28,798 nt of DNA from a bacterium. Its GTDB lineage: Bacteria > Bacteroidota > Ignavibacteria > Kapaibacteriales > UBA961. The notes below the pieces were generated by a model. That model searched no databases. It had not been told where the DNA came from and worked only from the letters and a program-made list of their open reading frames with translations. The stretch covers positions 5,572-34,369 of the forward strand of contig JALHLL010000003.1 of assembly GCA_022844575.1 (NCBI GenBank), read 5' to 3'. The position numbers were made by a program, and so were the translations under genes. Positions 16,779 through 24,934 of this stretch are shown piece by piece. Positions within the stretch are counted from its first letter, which is position 1. The number at the start of each line of letters is the position of its first letter.

Positions 16779-18080
16779 ATGAAATCGGATATAGCTATTT
16801 TTTGGTTTAGACGTGATTTAAGAATGGACGATAATCACGCTCTCTATCGCGCATTGCGATGCGGTTTACCTGTTTTGCCCATTTTTATATTTGATACTAA
16901 TATTCTTACACACCTGCAGAACAAATCCGACGCAAGGGTCAGCTTTATTTACAATACCCTATACGATATTCATACACAGTTGGAAGCCATAGGGTCGGGT
17001 TTGCGAGTATATTACGGCAACCCGACGGAAATATGGAAATCAATTATAGAAACTTATAATGTGAGGGCTGTGTTTTTCAACACCGATTATGAACCGTATG
17101 CAACAAAAAGGGATGAAGAAATAGAACAATTTCTTCAATCGAACAATATCAATGTACATTCTTATAAAGATCAGGTAATTTTTGAAAAGAATGACATAAC
17201 AAAAGATAATGGCTTACCCTATACGGTATTTACGCCCTATTCAAAAAAATGGTTATCCGCTCTTTCGGAACAAACAAGTACGGAATTTCCCTCGCAAAAA
17301 CATATCGCAAATATAGTTCGATTAAAACAGGATTTTCCTGCATTAGAAGACATTGGCTTTCAGAGAACATCCATTGTGATACCGCCGCCTATAATAAATG
17401 AAGAACAAATTACACGCTATACAAATAGTAGAGATAATCCTGCACTTGATGATACAACCAAATTGGGCATACATTTGCGATTCGGCACAATAAGCACACG
17501 TACATTATTGAACATGGTTAAACCATTAAACTCAACATTTGTGAATGAATTGATTTGGCGTGAGTTTTTTAAGCAAATATTGTGGCATTTCCCCACTGTC
17601 ATTGAACAATCATTCAAAAAAGAATATGATGCCATAGAATGGCGCAATAATGATGAAGAATTTGAGGCATGGGCAAAAGGAAAAACCGGCTATCCTATGG
17701 TTGATGCCGGAATGCGCCAACTAAATGAAACGGGTTTTATGCACAATAGGGTGCGAATGGTAACGGCAAGTTTTTTATGCAAACATTTGCTTATTGATTG
17801 GCGCAGAGGTGAAGAGTATTTTGCCAAACATTTGCTTGATTATGATCAATCAGCCAATAATGGTAATTGGCAATGGGTGGCTGGCACCGGCTGCGATGCA
17901 GCCCCCTACTTTCGCGTTTTTAACCCTACGGCGCAGCAAGAAAAGTTCGACCCCGATTTTGTGTATTGCAAACGATGGGTGCCGGAATTGGGTACATCGG
18001 CATATATAAAGCCGATTGTGGAACATACTTTTGCAAGACAAAGGGCTTTGGAAGTGTATAAAAGCGGACTAAAAAGATAG
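16779..18080 (+). CDS. phrB: Deoxyribodipyrimidine (CPD) photolyase
   Basis: 433 residues. The N-terminal antenna domain starts 'IAIFWFRRDLRMDDN'. The C-terminal FAD domain contains 'LRFGTIS', 'NELIWREFF', 'TGYPMVDAGMRQL', 'HNRVRMVTASFL', 'DWRRGEEYF' and 'ANNGNWQWVAGTGCDAAPYFR'. The three electron-transfer tryptophans of E. coli PhrB (W306, W359, W382) align with W288, W341 and W364, so the photoreduction chain is present. It is slightly shorter than E. coli PhrB (472), as is common in Bacteroidota. It splits UV-induced cyclobutane pyrimidine dimers using light and FADH-. It stands alone, after a decayed intergenic region. Confidence 0.95.
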   Translation: MKSDIAIFWFRRDLRMDDNHALYRALRCGLPVLPIFIFDTNILTHLQNKSDARVSFIYNTLYDIHTQLEAIGSGLRVYYGNPTEIWKSIIETYNVRAVFFNTDYEPYATKRDEEIEQFLQSNNINVHSYKDQVIFEKNDITKDNGLPYTVFTPYSKKWLSALSEQTSTEFPSQKHIANIVRLKQDFPALEDIGFQRTSIVIPPPIINEEQITRYTNSRDNPALDDTTKLGIHLRFGTISTRTLLNMVKPLNSTFVNELIWREFFKQILWHFPTVIEQSFKKEYDAIEWRNNDEEFEAWAKGKTGYPMVDAGMRQLNETGFMHNRVRMVTASFLCKHLLIDWRRGEEYFAKHLLDYDQSANNGNWQWVAGTGCDAAPYFRVFNPTAQQEKFDPDFVYCKRWVPELGTSAYIKPIVEHTFARQRALEVYKSGLKR

Positions 18081-18393
18081 GTTTCTATAGTCTGAAGTCG
18101 CCTTTTTTGCCCGTAACTCACTACCGATTTCCCCCATTTATTTATTAAAGAGTAGTCAGTCATTTTTTGGCTAATATTGGTCAGTTTAGGAGGATGTTGT
18201 CAAAACATACCTAAAAGGTACTTTTTTCACTTTTTTTCCGCAAAAAACCTCTGAAAATGTAGTATTCCTGTAGTAACGGATGAGCGAAAAACCCCCGTAA
18301 TTTTGCATTGTGCTGTTGCACTTATGTTCACCTTCGTATCATAATGCGACAAACAACGATAGAGTTGATGTTTTACGAATCCTATAAAGTTTT
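18081..18393. other. 313-bp intergenic region
   Basis: No gene is seen. A small hairpin TACCT-AAA-AGGTA (18208-18220) followed by T-runs could be a weak terminator for the photolyase. TAATTTTG at 18298-18305 matches the Bacteroidota -7 promoter element TAnnTTTG on the plus strand, but no clear -33 TTG partner is at the expected spacing. Confidence 0.35.
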
Positions 18394-18879
18394 GTGAGAA
18401 GCCTATTACTAAGAAGAGCGCAGATTGAAGACCTGCAGGAAATGCAGAACCTTTTTGTCGAAACGATAAAAACGGTGTGTATAAATGACTATAATCCTGA
18501 ACAAATTAAGATATGGACTTCCTCCATCGAGAATACGGAACGATGGTTAAATCGAATAAGAGATCAATATGTTCTTATAGCTGATGTTAGGGGGAAAATC
18601 GCGGGCTATGGCTCACTTCGTGCCAATGATTATCTTGACTTGCTCTATGTGCATAAGGATTATCAGAGAAAAGGGATTGCAGGACTATTATGCGATTGTA
18701 TAGAGAAAGAAGCTATCAGGCGTAATGGTACGGAAATACAAAGCGATGTGAGCATAACGGCACGTCCTTTTTTTGAGAAAAAGGGATATACTGTTGTTAA
18801 AGAACAAAAAAATATGATTAAAAACGTAGAAATAGTTAATTTCAAAATGGTTAAACAACTTAACCATCATAAACCATAA
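18394..18879 (+). CDS. GNAT family N-acetyltransferase
   Basis: 161 residues from a GTG start. The usual N-terminal 'LLLRRAQIEDLQEMQNLF' strand and helix begin directly after it, which supports this start. The acetyl-CoA site is 'LYVHKDYQRKGIAGLLCDCIE' (about residues 88-108, with the Q/RxxGxG/A pyrophosphate loop), and the end has 'ARPFFEKKGYTVVKEQ', typical of YafP-like GNATs. It would transfer acetyl from acetyl-CoA to an amine; the substrate is unknown. The next gene follows after 15 bp and may be co-transcribed. Confidence 0.9.
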   Translation: MRSLLLRRAQIEDLQEMQNLFVETIKTVCINDYNPEQIKIWTSSIENTERWLNRIRDQYVLIADVRGKIAGYGSLRANDYLDLLYVHKDYQRKGIAGLLCDCIEKEAIRRNGTEIQSDVSITARPFFEKKGYTVVKEQKNMIKNVEIVNFKMVKQLNHHKP

Positions 18880-18894
18880 TTATAAAGGTGATGT

Positions 18895-19443
18895 ATGCCT
18901 CTGCCAAAACAATATGAATGGCTCAATAAAGAGTCCGGTCCCATTATGATACTAAAAGCACTTGAGCTTTTTGATACAAAAGAAATAATAGGTAAAAAGA
19001 ATAACCCTGTTATACTTGCTTGGGCAAAAGAAGTAGGCGGCAAAGTGGATGATGTTTATAAAGCGGATGAAATAGCTTGGTGCGGTTTATTTATGGCAGT
19101 TGTAGCAAAAAGGGCTAACAAAAAAGTAGTTACCGACCCCCTTTGGGCTTTGAATTGGGGTACATTCGGCATGCATACCGATACGGCAATGCTTGGCGAT
19201 GTTTTGGTATTTACCCGTAAAACAAGTACGGGTGCAAAAGCCGGACATGTGGGTTTATATGTGGGCGAGGATTCTAAATATTATCATGTACTTGGCGGTA
19301 ATCAGTCCGATAAAGTATGTATTACGCGATTAGATAAAAATCGCCTTTATACAACACGTCGCCCCAAATACATCAATCAACCGAAAAATGTACGTGTTGT
19401 TACTTTAAAAAGCACGGGAACCATTTCTGAGAATGAGCAGTAG
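18895..19443 (+). CDS. TIGR02594-like NlpC/P60-type cysteine hydrolase
   Basis: 182 residues. A cysteine-peptidase-like triad is readable: C63 in 'AWCGLFMAVV', H118 in 'GHVGLYVGE' and N136 in 'HVLGGNQSD'. This is the layout of TIGR02594/CHAP-like papain-fold amidases that cut peptidoglycan stem peptides and are common in phages and bacteriocin-type loci. There is no signal peptide or membrane segment, so export would need lysis or a dedicated route, or the substrate may be cytoplasmic. A good ribosome site (AAAGGTG) precedes the ATG. It lies 15 bp after the GNAT gene. A domesticated phage lysin or a toxin effector are both possible. Confidence 0.75.
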   Translation: MPLPKQYEWLNKESGPIMILKALELFDTKEIIGKKNNPVILAWAKEVGGKVDDVYKADEIAWCGLFMAVVAKRANKKVVTDPLWALNWGTFGMHTDTAMLGDVLVFTRKTSTGAKAGHVGLYVGEDSKYYHVLGGNQSDKVCITRLDKNRLYTTRRPKYINQPKNVRVVTLKSTGTISENEQ

Positions 19444-19475
19444 GTGTTGGTTATGTTAATATATAAGCATTAAGA

Positions 19476-19571
19476 ATGCAAAAAGTATTTATCATAATTT
19501 TTCTGATTTCTGCTTATAATCGCCTTCATTCGCAAACAGCTTTTGAGACGGTGCGAATAATCCCTTTTTAA
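19476..19571 (+). pseudogene. Signal-peptide-like gene remnant
   Basis: ATG 19476 opens 31 codons beginning 'MQKVFIIIFLISA', a short signal-peptide-like N-terminus, then 'SQTAFETVRIIPF' and TAA. Beyond that stop the same frame stays open for another 24 codons to a TAG near 19646. It looks like the 5' end of a secreted-protein gene cut by an in-frame stop and a deletion. The region up to 19655 holds nothing else. Confidence 0.35.
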
Positions 19572-19655
19572 CAGAGAATTTTTCAGTACGTCAGGGACTT
19601 TATAGATAACACAGGTCTTGTTACAAATGGCGTAACTTCTGAATAGAAGTGATCA

Positions 19656-20492
19656 TTATTTATCTAATTTATTAAAAGCTCTCTGATCGTATAAGTTTTC
19701 AAATTTTTTGAAAACTTCATGATTTCTATATATTGCCCTAAGAAGACCATATTTTTCTATCATTACTTTTAAATCTGCGTGCTCCTTAGTAAGTCCAACA
19801 AGTAAAATCGTATCAAGTTCTTGGTATGTGATAGAATCACGTATTAGATTCAGATAATGTTTTGCGACCTCTTTTTCCTGTTTCGTAATAAATTCTTTAT
19901 CAAGATAATCAATCAATGTCTTGTAAGCCGTAATTACCGGTCTGATAATTGGGAAATTACTAGAATACCTAAATTCAACAAGGTGTGAAATTTTTTCTTG
20001 ATTACTTAATTCACTATTTTTTAAAGTAGTTTGTAATAAATTAGTTTCAACAGATCCTGTAATAATACCTTCGGGTCTATTAAATTCTTTCATTATCTTC
20101 AAACTAAAATCAGAGAACTCGTTATAATCGGTTTTACTCTTGCCAATTAAGTTCGTATCGTTCCGCAGATTCAAATACAAATTAAACAACGATAAGAATG
20201 TCGCTTCTTTATCTTTCAAATGCGCCTTTTCGTCACGTTCTCTAAGGGAGTCCTCTAAAATTTTTGCATGTTTTGCACTTGCCTCGTTTTGCTTAATAAG
20301 TGCCTTTACCTCCAGAAACTGTAAACTAACTCCGAAAATCAAAAACACCAGAGCAAGACCTGTATATAAAGCACTAAGGAAAGAGCCACTAATTTCTGTA
20401 TAATGATAATTGCTACCCCAATAATTATACAGATATGTAACTGCGATTAACCCTATAAATGCCAAGAAGCATGAGATAATTAACGGTTTCAT
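19656..20492 (-). CDS. Probable putAbiC-type phage abortive-infection protein
   Basis: 278 residues. Two N-terminal membrane segments (about 4-24 and 39-62) are followed by a charged coiled coil (about 66-98) and an alpha-helical soluble domain with 'KEATFLSLFNLYLNLRND', 'AYKTLIDYLDKEF' and a 'YLNLIRDSITYQELDTILL' stretch. This membrane-coil-helical plan and the '...Y...IRDSIT..EL..IL' pattern match what I recall of the putative phage abortive infection family (PF16872, AbiC-like in Lactococcus). AbiC-type proteins block phage production at the cost of the cell; the mechanism is not well known. It lies 57 bp downstream of the DUF5683 gene on the same strand. The family call is moderately sure. 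Confidence 0.6.
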   Translation of the reverse strand: MKPLIISCFLAFIGLIAVTYLYNYWGSNYHYTEISGSFLSALYTGLALVFLIFGVSLQFLEVKALIKQNEASAKHAKILEDSLRERDEKAHLKDKEATFLSLFNLYLNLRNDTNLIGKSKTDYNEFSDFSLKIMKEFNRPEGIITGSVETNLLQTTLKNSELSNQEKISHLVEFRYSSNFPIIRPVITAYKTLIDYLDKEFITKQEKEVAKHYLNLIRDSITYQELDTILLVGLTKEHADLKVMIEKYGLLRAIYRNHEVFKKFENLYDQRAFNKLDK

Positions 20493-20549
20493 AATAATGT
20501 ATTTAACTGAAAGCTAAAAAATAAGAACTCTTACTTAACATCTTATCCC

Positions 20550-21101
20550 TCACCACCTCAACGATAATGTCAAGCCACCAATAGCGGGGTTAGGAATTAA
20601 GCGACCTGCAATTTTATCGCTCACATCAAAATCATATAAATGTGCCCCCGTATAAGCATCAATAGCCGCAACAATATAGACTGCCCCAAGTCCTATCCAT
20701 GCCAAGTCACGCCTATCACGATATACTTCCCTTTCTCTTTTTAAAAGGGCTATTGCTGTTGCATCTAAAGGGTTATCTATTTGCTCTAACCGTGTTATAT
20801 CTGCCTGCACTTCGTTGTATAATGAATTATTCGCCGCTATTGCATATATCAATACACCTGCTCCGCCTGCAAAAAGGGGTATTTTCCAATATGATTCCAC
20901 ATAGTATTGCCCCAAACCCGGGAAAACACATGAATAGAGTATCGCCGTAGTCGGAGATTTTTTAGGGGCATATACCTTAGTACTACTTGTATCTTTCCGT
21001 ATGGAATCACTTTCTGCCGCATATACCTCTTCCGAAACAAAGCATAAAGCAAATACCATTATTACAGATTGCAGTATCAGAATATGTAACCGACTCATCA
21101 T
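20550..21101 (-). CDS. DUF5683 membrane protein
   Basis: 183 residues. A signal-peptide-like N-terminus (residues 1-28, ending 'EVYAAE') precedes the DUF5683 pattern 'KSPTTAILYSCVFPGLGQYYVESYWKIPLF', a second hydrophobic segment, a charged loop ('LKREREVYRDRRDLAW') and a third hydrophobic segment ending in 'AAIDAYTGAHLYDFDVSD'. The protein closes with beta-like residues ending 'LSLRW'. The family is common in Bacteroidota and its function is unknown. The ATG overlaps the RidA stop codon by one base (TAATG), so the two are likely translated together. Confidence 0.85.
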   Translation of the reverse strand: MMSRLHILILQSVIMVFALCFVSEEVYAAESDSIRKDTSSTKVYAPKKSPTTAILYSCVFPGLGQYYVESYWKIPLFAGGAGVLIYAIAANNSLYNEVQADITRLEQIDNPLDATAIALLKREREVYRDRRDLAWIGLGAVYIVAAIDAYTGAHLYDFDVSDKIAGRLIPNPAIGGLTLSLRW

Positions 21102-21484
21102 TACTCCATTATGGCAATGGCTTCTATTTCCACCAAAACATCTTTTGGCAAGCGGCTAACCTCTACGGTTGAACGCGCGGGTTTACTTTCGTTAAAGTAT
21201 TCCGCATATACTTCATTCATTGCGGCAAAATCATTCATGCTTTTCAAGAAAACCGTTGTTTTTACTATATGCGAGATATTCGCTCCGGCTGCTTCCAACA
21301 CCGCTTTCATATTGCTTATTAACTGATGTGTTTGTGCCTGCACATCGCCCTCCAATAAAGTACCGTCGGGTCTTAATGCAATTTGTCCGCTTAAAAACAA
21401 CATTGCCCCTTGCGCTTTTTTTGCCTGTGAATAGGGACCTATCGGCGCAGGTGCATTGGCTGTATAAATGATTGTCGAATTCAT
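21101..21484 (-). CDS. ridA: RidA family enamine/imine deaminase
   Basis: 127 residues from the ATG at 21484, chosen because an AGGAAAGG ribosome site lies 5-12 bp upstream and because 'MNSTIIYTANAPAPIGPYSQA' is the usual RidA N-terminus; nine extra codons upstream are not needed. Conserved features include 'FLSGQIALRPDG', 'KTTVFLKSMNDFAAMNEVYAEYF', the substrate-binding arginine in 'ARSTVEV' and the terminal 'VEIEAIAI'. RidA hydrolyses reactive 2-aminoacrylate and related enamines made by PLP enzymes. A TAGTTTTG element (21509-21516, minus strand) could be its -7 promoter box. Confidence 0.93.
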   Translation of the reverse strand: MNSTIIYTANAPAPIGPYSQAKKAQGAMLFLSGQIALRPDGTLLEGDVQAQTHQLISNMKAVLEAAGANISHIVKTTVFLKSMNDFAAMNEVYAEYFNESKPARSTVEVSRLPKDVLVEIEAIAIME

Positions 21485-21693
21485 GATTTCCTTTCCTGTA
21501 AGATGAAGCAAAACTACGGTACGAGACGTTTATGTGCTATGTTTGCCTTGTAAATTATGCGTTTGTATGTATTCCAAGGGAAAAATAAACGCATGAGATT
21601 GTATTTTTGTAAGGAGAAGTTCGTCATGTTTTTTTGAGGAACACCGAATTATGTGTATCGCGATACGCTCAAAATGAAAATCACCGAATACTA

Positions 21694-22482
21694 ATGATAA
21701 TTACAACTATAGTATCACCAGTCATATTGAGGCATAGCACCGTTTGGTTCTCTGTGCTTTGTTTTATATTGTCTTTCAACTCAAGTGCATTATCTCAGCC
21801 GATAGTACGCGCTTCCGATGCCGTTGCATCCGTTAATTCTATTGTTTCGGTTACCATTACAGGAACAGTTAAAAATAGCGAGGCACCTATTATGCTAACA
21901 TTGGAGTATGATAGAGTGAGACTTGAACCGAGTTCCATTACTTCGGGTGCGGTGATAGCTTGCCCGTCGCCGCAAATGGTATCAACTCCGATAACAGGCA
22001 CAAAAAAAAGTCATTTGGAAATCAGTTGTCCGAGCATAGCATCCTCAGGTGAAAATATTATCCTTTGTACCGTAAACTTTTTAGTACTTGCAGGCGATAC
22101 ATCGTTTGCCAGCGTATTACCTGTTTCGCTTAAGCAAAACGGAGTACCGATGGCTATTACACCCCAATCGGGTATTATAACCATATCGGGTAATACCGTA
22201 AAAAAAATAGCTGCAACTTCTTTAGGTTTACCTTTCCCCAACCCTTTTCCTTATACGACAAAAATACCCTATACGCTCGGCGAAAAAACTCCTGTTCGAT
22301 TCTCACTGTTTACATTAACGGGTCATTTGATACAAGAGTTTCCCGAATTTGAACAAGATGCCGGTACATACTTTTTTGAATTTGTTCCCGAAATCAATAC
22401 GATAGGAACAGCACCCTATATCTTACGTATGGACACTCGCAGCGGTTCGCAGAATATGACTATACTCTTAACAAAAAACTAA
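21694..22482 (+). CDS. Secreted cohesin-like protein with T9SS sorting domain
   Basis: 262 residues from ATG 21694. An N-terminal signal peptide (hydrophobic 'WFSVLCFILSFNSSALS' ending near residue 40) precedes a beta-rich domain with 'ASVNSIVSVTITGTV' and 'ILCTVNFLVLAGDTSFASV', reminiscent of cohesin-type carbohydrate-module domains. The last ~80 residues ('LPFPNPFPYTTKIPYTLGEK' through 'PYILRMDTRSGSQNMTILL') form a T9SS type A sorting domain, so the protein should be exported and possibly attached to the surface. A longer frame from TTG 21634 adds a non-signal leader and is not preferred. It is followed 18 bp later by the IgGFc-domain gene, suggesting a shared transcript. Confidence 0.8.
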   Translation: MIITTIVSPVILRHSTVWFSVLCFILSFNSSALSQPIVRASDAVASVNSIVSVTITGTVKNSEAPIMLTLEYDRVRLEPSSITSGAVIACPSPQMVSTPITGTKKSHLEISCPSIASSGENIILCTVNFLVLAGDTSFASVLPVSLKQNGVPMAITPQSGIITISGNTVKKIAATSLGLPFPNPFPYTTKIPYTLGEKTPVRFSLFTLTGHLIQEFPEFEQDAGTYFFEFVPEINTIGTAPYILRMDTRSGSQNMTILLTKN

Positions 22483-22500
22483 AGCATCGACATTGTGGAA

Positions 22501-24906
22501 ATGAAAAGCAAATTTGGCGTATATAAAATGTCGTTGTTACTATGGTTTTTCGTAATAACATTGTATTGTGTCGGCTCAGGCGAATTATTCGCACAAGGTA
22601 CTGAAGCGGTAAAACTGCCTGCCATAAAAGAAAAAATTCTTAACTCAGAAGGAACTGACTTTTGGTTATGTTTTGCCCGCAACTATATGAATGAACGTCG
22701 TGACGGTAATCCTGCCAATCAGATGATAAACCTAGAACTGTTTATTACTGCCAATTTAACATCGAAGGTAACGGTGGAGATTGACGGGATTGGGTATAAA
22801 AGGCAAGTAAAGGTAGATGGCGGTACGGTATTCAATCTACAAGTTGATCCCTCCGCACAAGTTACAGGCGAAGAAGTAGTGCAGCGTTTGGCTGTACATG
22901 TCACCTCCGATAATCCTATTTCCGTTTATGGCTTAAGCAGACGTTGGCAAACAACCGATACCTATTTGGGTTTACCCGTTGCTGTACTCGGAACGGAGTA
23001 TCGCGCAATATGCTATTCCTATTCGGAAGGAATGATGTCGCAATTTAATGTGATTGCTACGGAGGATTCGACCGTTGTAACGATAACGCCTACAGTAAAA
23101 ACCAAAAAGCACCCTGCCGATAAACCCTTTACCGTTAAAATCAATAAAGGTGATGTGTATTCCGTAGCTGCCGAAGTAGAAGGCGGTGGTAGCGGAGATT
23201 TAACAGGAACTTTAATAAAGTCCAATAAAAAAGTTGCTTTGTTTAGTGGGCATCAATGTGCATATGTACCGCGCGGGCTTATCGGGTGCAATCACCTTAT
23301 CGAACAATTACCTCCCATTAGTGCATGGGGTAAGCATTATTATGCCGGTAAACTGGAAAGGCGTTCGCGCTCAACCATTCGTGTACTTGCAAGCCAACAG
23401 CAAACAAAGGTTTTTGAAAACTCAAATCTTGTTACGGTGCTTGATGCAGGACAATACTATGAAAACTCCAATGTACGCCAGAACCTACAAATAACAGCCG
23501 ATAAACCTGTGCTCTTAGCGCAATATTCACAGGGATTCACCAATGGCGATGATGTCGGCGACCCTATGATGTTGCTCATAAGTCCGACACAACAGTTTTT
23601 ACAGAAATACCGTTTTGCTACTCCTATTAACGGTGAGTGGAAACATTATGTAAACATTGTCGTACCGACAAGAGCAATACCGAGTCTGCGTTTAAACAGC
23701 CGTTTGCTCGATACATCACAATTTCAACGTTTGGGCATAAGCCGTTATTCCGTAGCACAAGTACAAATACCCTTCGGTACGCATACCGTTGTTGCCGATG
23801 AGCCGTTCGGGCTTTCCTCCTACGGTTTCGGTTATGGCGGACAGGCATACGATGCTTATGGCAATATGGGCGGGCAATCGTTTATTGAAATAACGGAAGA
23901 ACCCGATACATTGCCCCCTACGGGCGATTCCCGAATAGTTGATTCACGTATCAATGTCATATTCCGCGATGACCGGACAACAGATAGGGGCTTAAAGTCC
24001 TTGCGGGTGGTTTTTGCAAAAAATATGCAAGCAAGCATTCCGAAGGTGGAGCCGGGAGTACCGCAAATCAATTTTTTGGTTAAAACGATTGATCCCTCAT
24101 CATCAGGACGTATGGTAATTGAAGCTACCGATGTGGCGAATAATCGCTCCATCTATACGGTATGTTATTCTTATGACCCGATACAAAATGACTTTACAAT
24201 GAGTATGCGCGATGGCGAAAGAGATGATTGTGATGAAGAACCGGGCTGGCAATACGGAGCTAGTTTAGGATGGCAACGTAATTTTAACTTTGCGGATTTT
24301 TCATCGAGCGGTGGCTTGAATACTCAAGGCAAGTTCAGCACGGCAAGTGCCGCCGGATGGAATTTCGGTATAACATTCGGCAAAAGAATGACAGGAACAT
24401 TAGGATTAACCGGACGTGTGGGGATAGAAAATCGTCCCGGAGAAATTATTTCGCCCGATACAACTACTTCATTTGTTCGCGACCTCAACACAAATACATT
24501 AATTCCTTTGCAAGAGGGAACTATATGGAAAACAAGTTATCATGCTACATTAAGCATTGCGGGCGAATGGTATTTTACCCAATCGCTCTATTTTATAGGC
24601 GGAGCACGAGTTGCAATGCCATTGGGAAGTTCTATCGAACAAGAGAGAACTATTATCAGACCGACCGATTATGTGTATCCGCAAACTTCTTCAACACGAA
24701 CGCCCTTGGGTAAAAGTGATTTATCTTCCTTAAGCACATTGCAATTCGGTGCATTCGGCGGGATTGGCGCAGCATATATTTATAGCGGTAAAATTACGTT
24801 CAATGGCGAAGCAACCTATATGTATGGACTCAACAGCATACTTTCTGACGCATCGTGGAATATTAATTTTCTTACGGCAACTGTAGGTATTCGTTACCGT
24901 TGGTAA
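22501..24906 (+). CDS. IgGFc-binding-domain surface protein fused to outer-membrane beta-barrel
   Basis: 801 residues from ATG 22501 (an in-frame GTG at 22495 adds two). A signal peptide (about 1-32, ending 'GELFAQG') precedes an IgGFc-binding N-terminal domain (about 45-460): 'GTDFWLCFARNYM', 'GHQCAYVP', 'GCNHLIEQLPP' and 'GLSSYGFGYGGQAYDAYGN'. An Ig-like linker follows (about 465-575). The last ~215 residues are alternating beta strands ('YGASLGWQRNFNF' to 'LTATVGIRYRW') with a C-terminal aromatic residue, as in outer-membrane barrels. It probably sits in the outer membrane with an adhesin-like exterior. The role of the domain in free-living Bacteroidota is unknown and need not involve antibodies. 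Confidence 0.85.
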   Translation: MKSKFGVYKMSLLLWFFVITLYCVGSGELFAQGTEAVKLPAIKEKILNSEGTDFWLCFARNYMNERRDGNPANQMINLELFITANLTSKVTVEIDGIGYKRQVKVDGGTVFNLQVDPSAQVTGEEVVQRLAVHVTSDNPISVYGLSRRWQTTDTYLGLPVAVLGTEYRAICYSYSEGMMSQFNVIATEDSTVVTITPTVKTKKHPADKPFTVKINKGDVYSVAAEVEGGGSGDLTGTLIKSNKKVALFSGHQCAYVPRGLIGCNHLIEQLPPISAWGKHYYAGKLERRSRSTIRVLASQQQTKVFENSNLVTVLDAGQYYENSNVRQNLQITADKPVLLAQYSQGFTNGDDVGDPMMLLISPTQQFLQKYRFATPINGEWKHYVNIVVPTRAIPSLRLNSRLLDTSQFQRLGISRYSVAQVQIPFGTHTVVADEPFGLSSYGFGYGGQAYDAYGNMGGQSFIEITEEPDTLPPTGDSRIVDSRINVIFRDDRTTDRGLKSLRVVFAKNMQASIPKVEPGVPQINFLVKTIDPSSSGRMVIEATDVANNRSIYTVCYSYDPIQNDFTMSMRDGERDDCDEEPGWQYGASLGWQRNFNFADFSSSGGLNTQGKFSTASAAGWNFGITFGKRMTGTLGLTGRVGIENRPGEIISPDTTTSFVRDLNTNTLIPLQEGTIWKTSYHATLSIAGEWYFTQSLYFIGGARVAMPLGSSIEQERTIIRPTDYVYPQTSSTRTPLGKSDLSSLSTLQFGAFGGIGAAYIYSGKITFNGEATYMYGLNSILSDASWNINFLTATVGIRYRW

Positions 24907-24934
24907 TCGCTCTTTATTATTTATTATTTAGAAT

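Noticed and set aside
21634..21693. Longer N-terminus for the T9SS protein at 21694
   Set aside because: The TTG-initiated leader is polar and would bury the signal peptide; ATG 21694 puts the signal peptide close to the N-terminus.
24357..24713. 118-codon plus-strand ORF within the IgGFc-barrel gene
   Set aside because: It is out of frame with a well-supported gene, has low-complexity composition and no recognisable motif.
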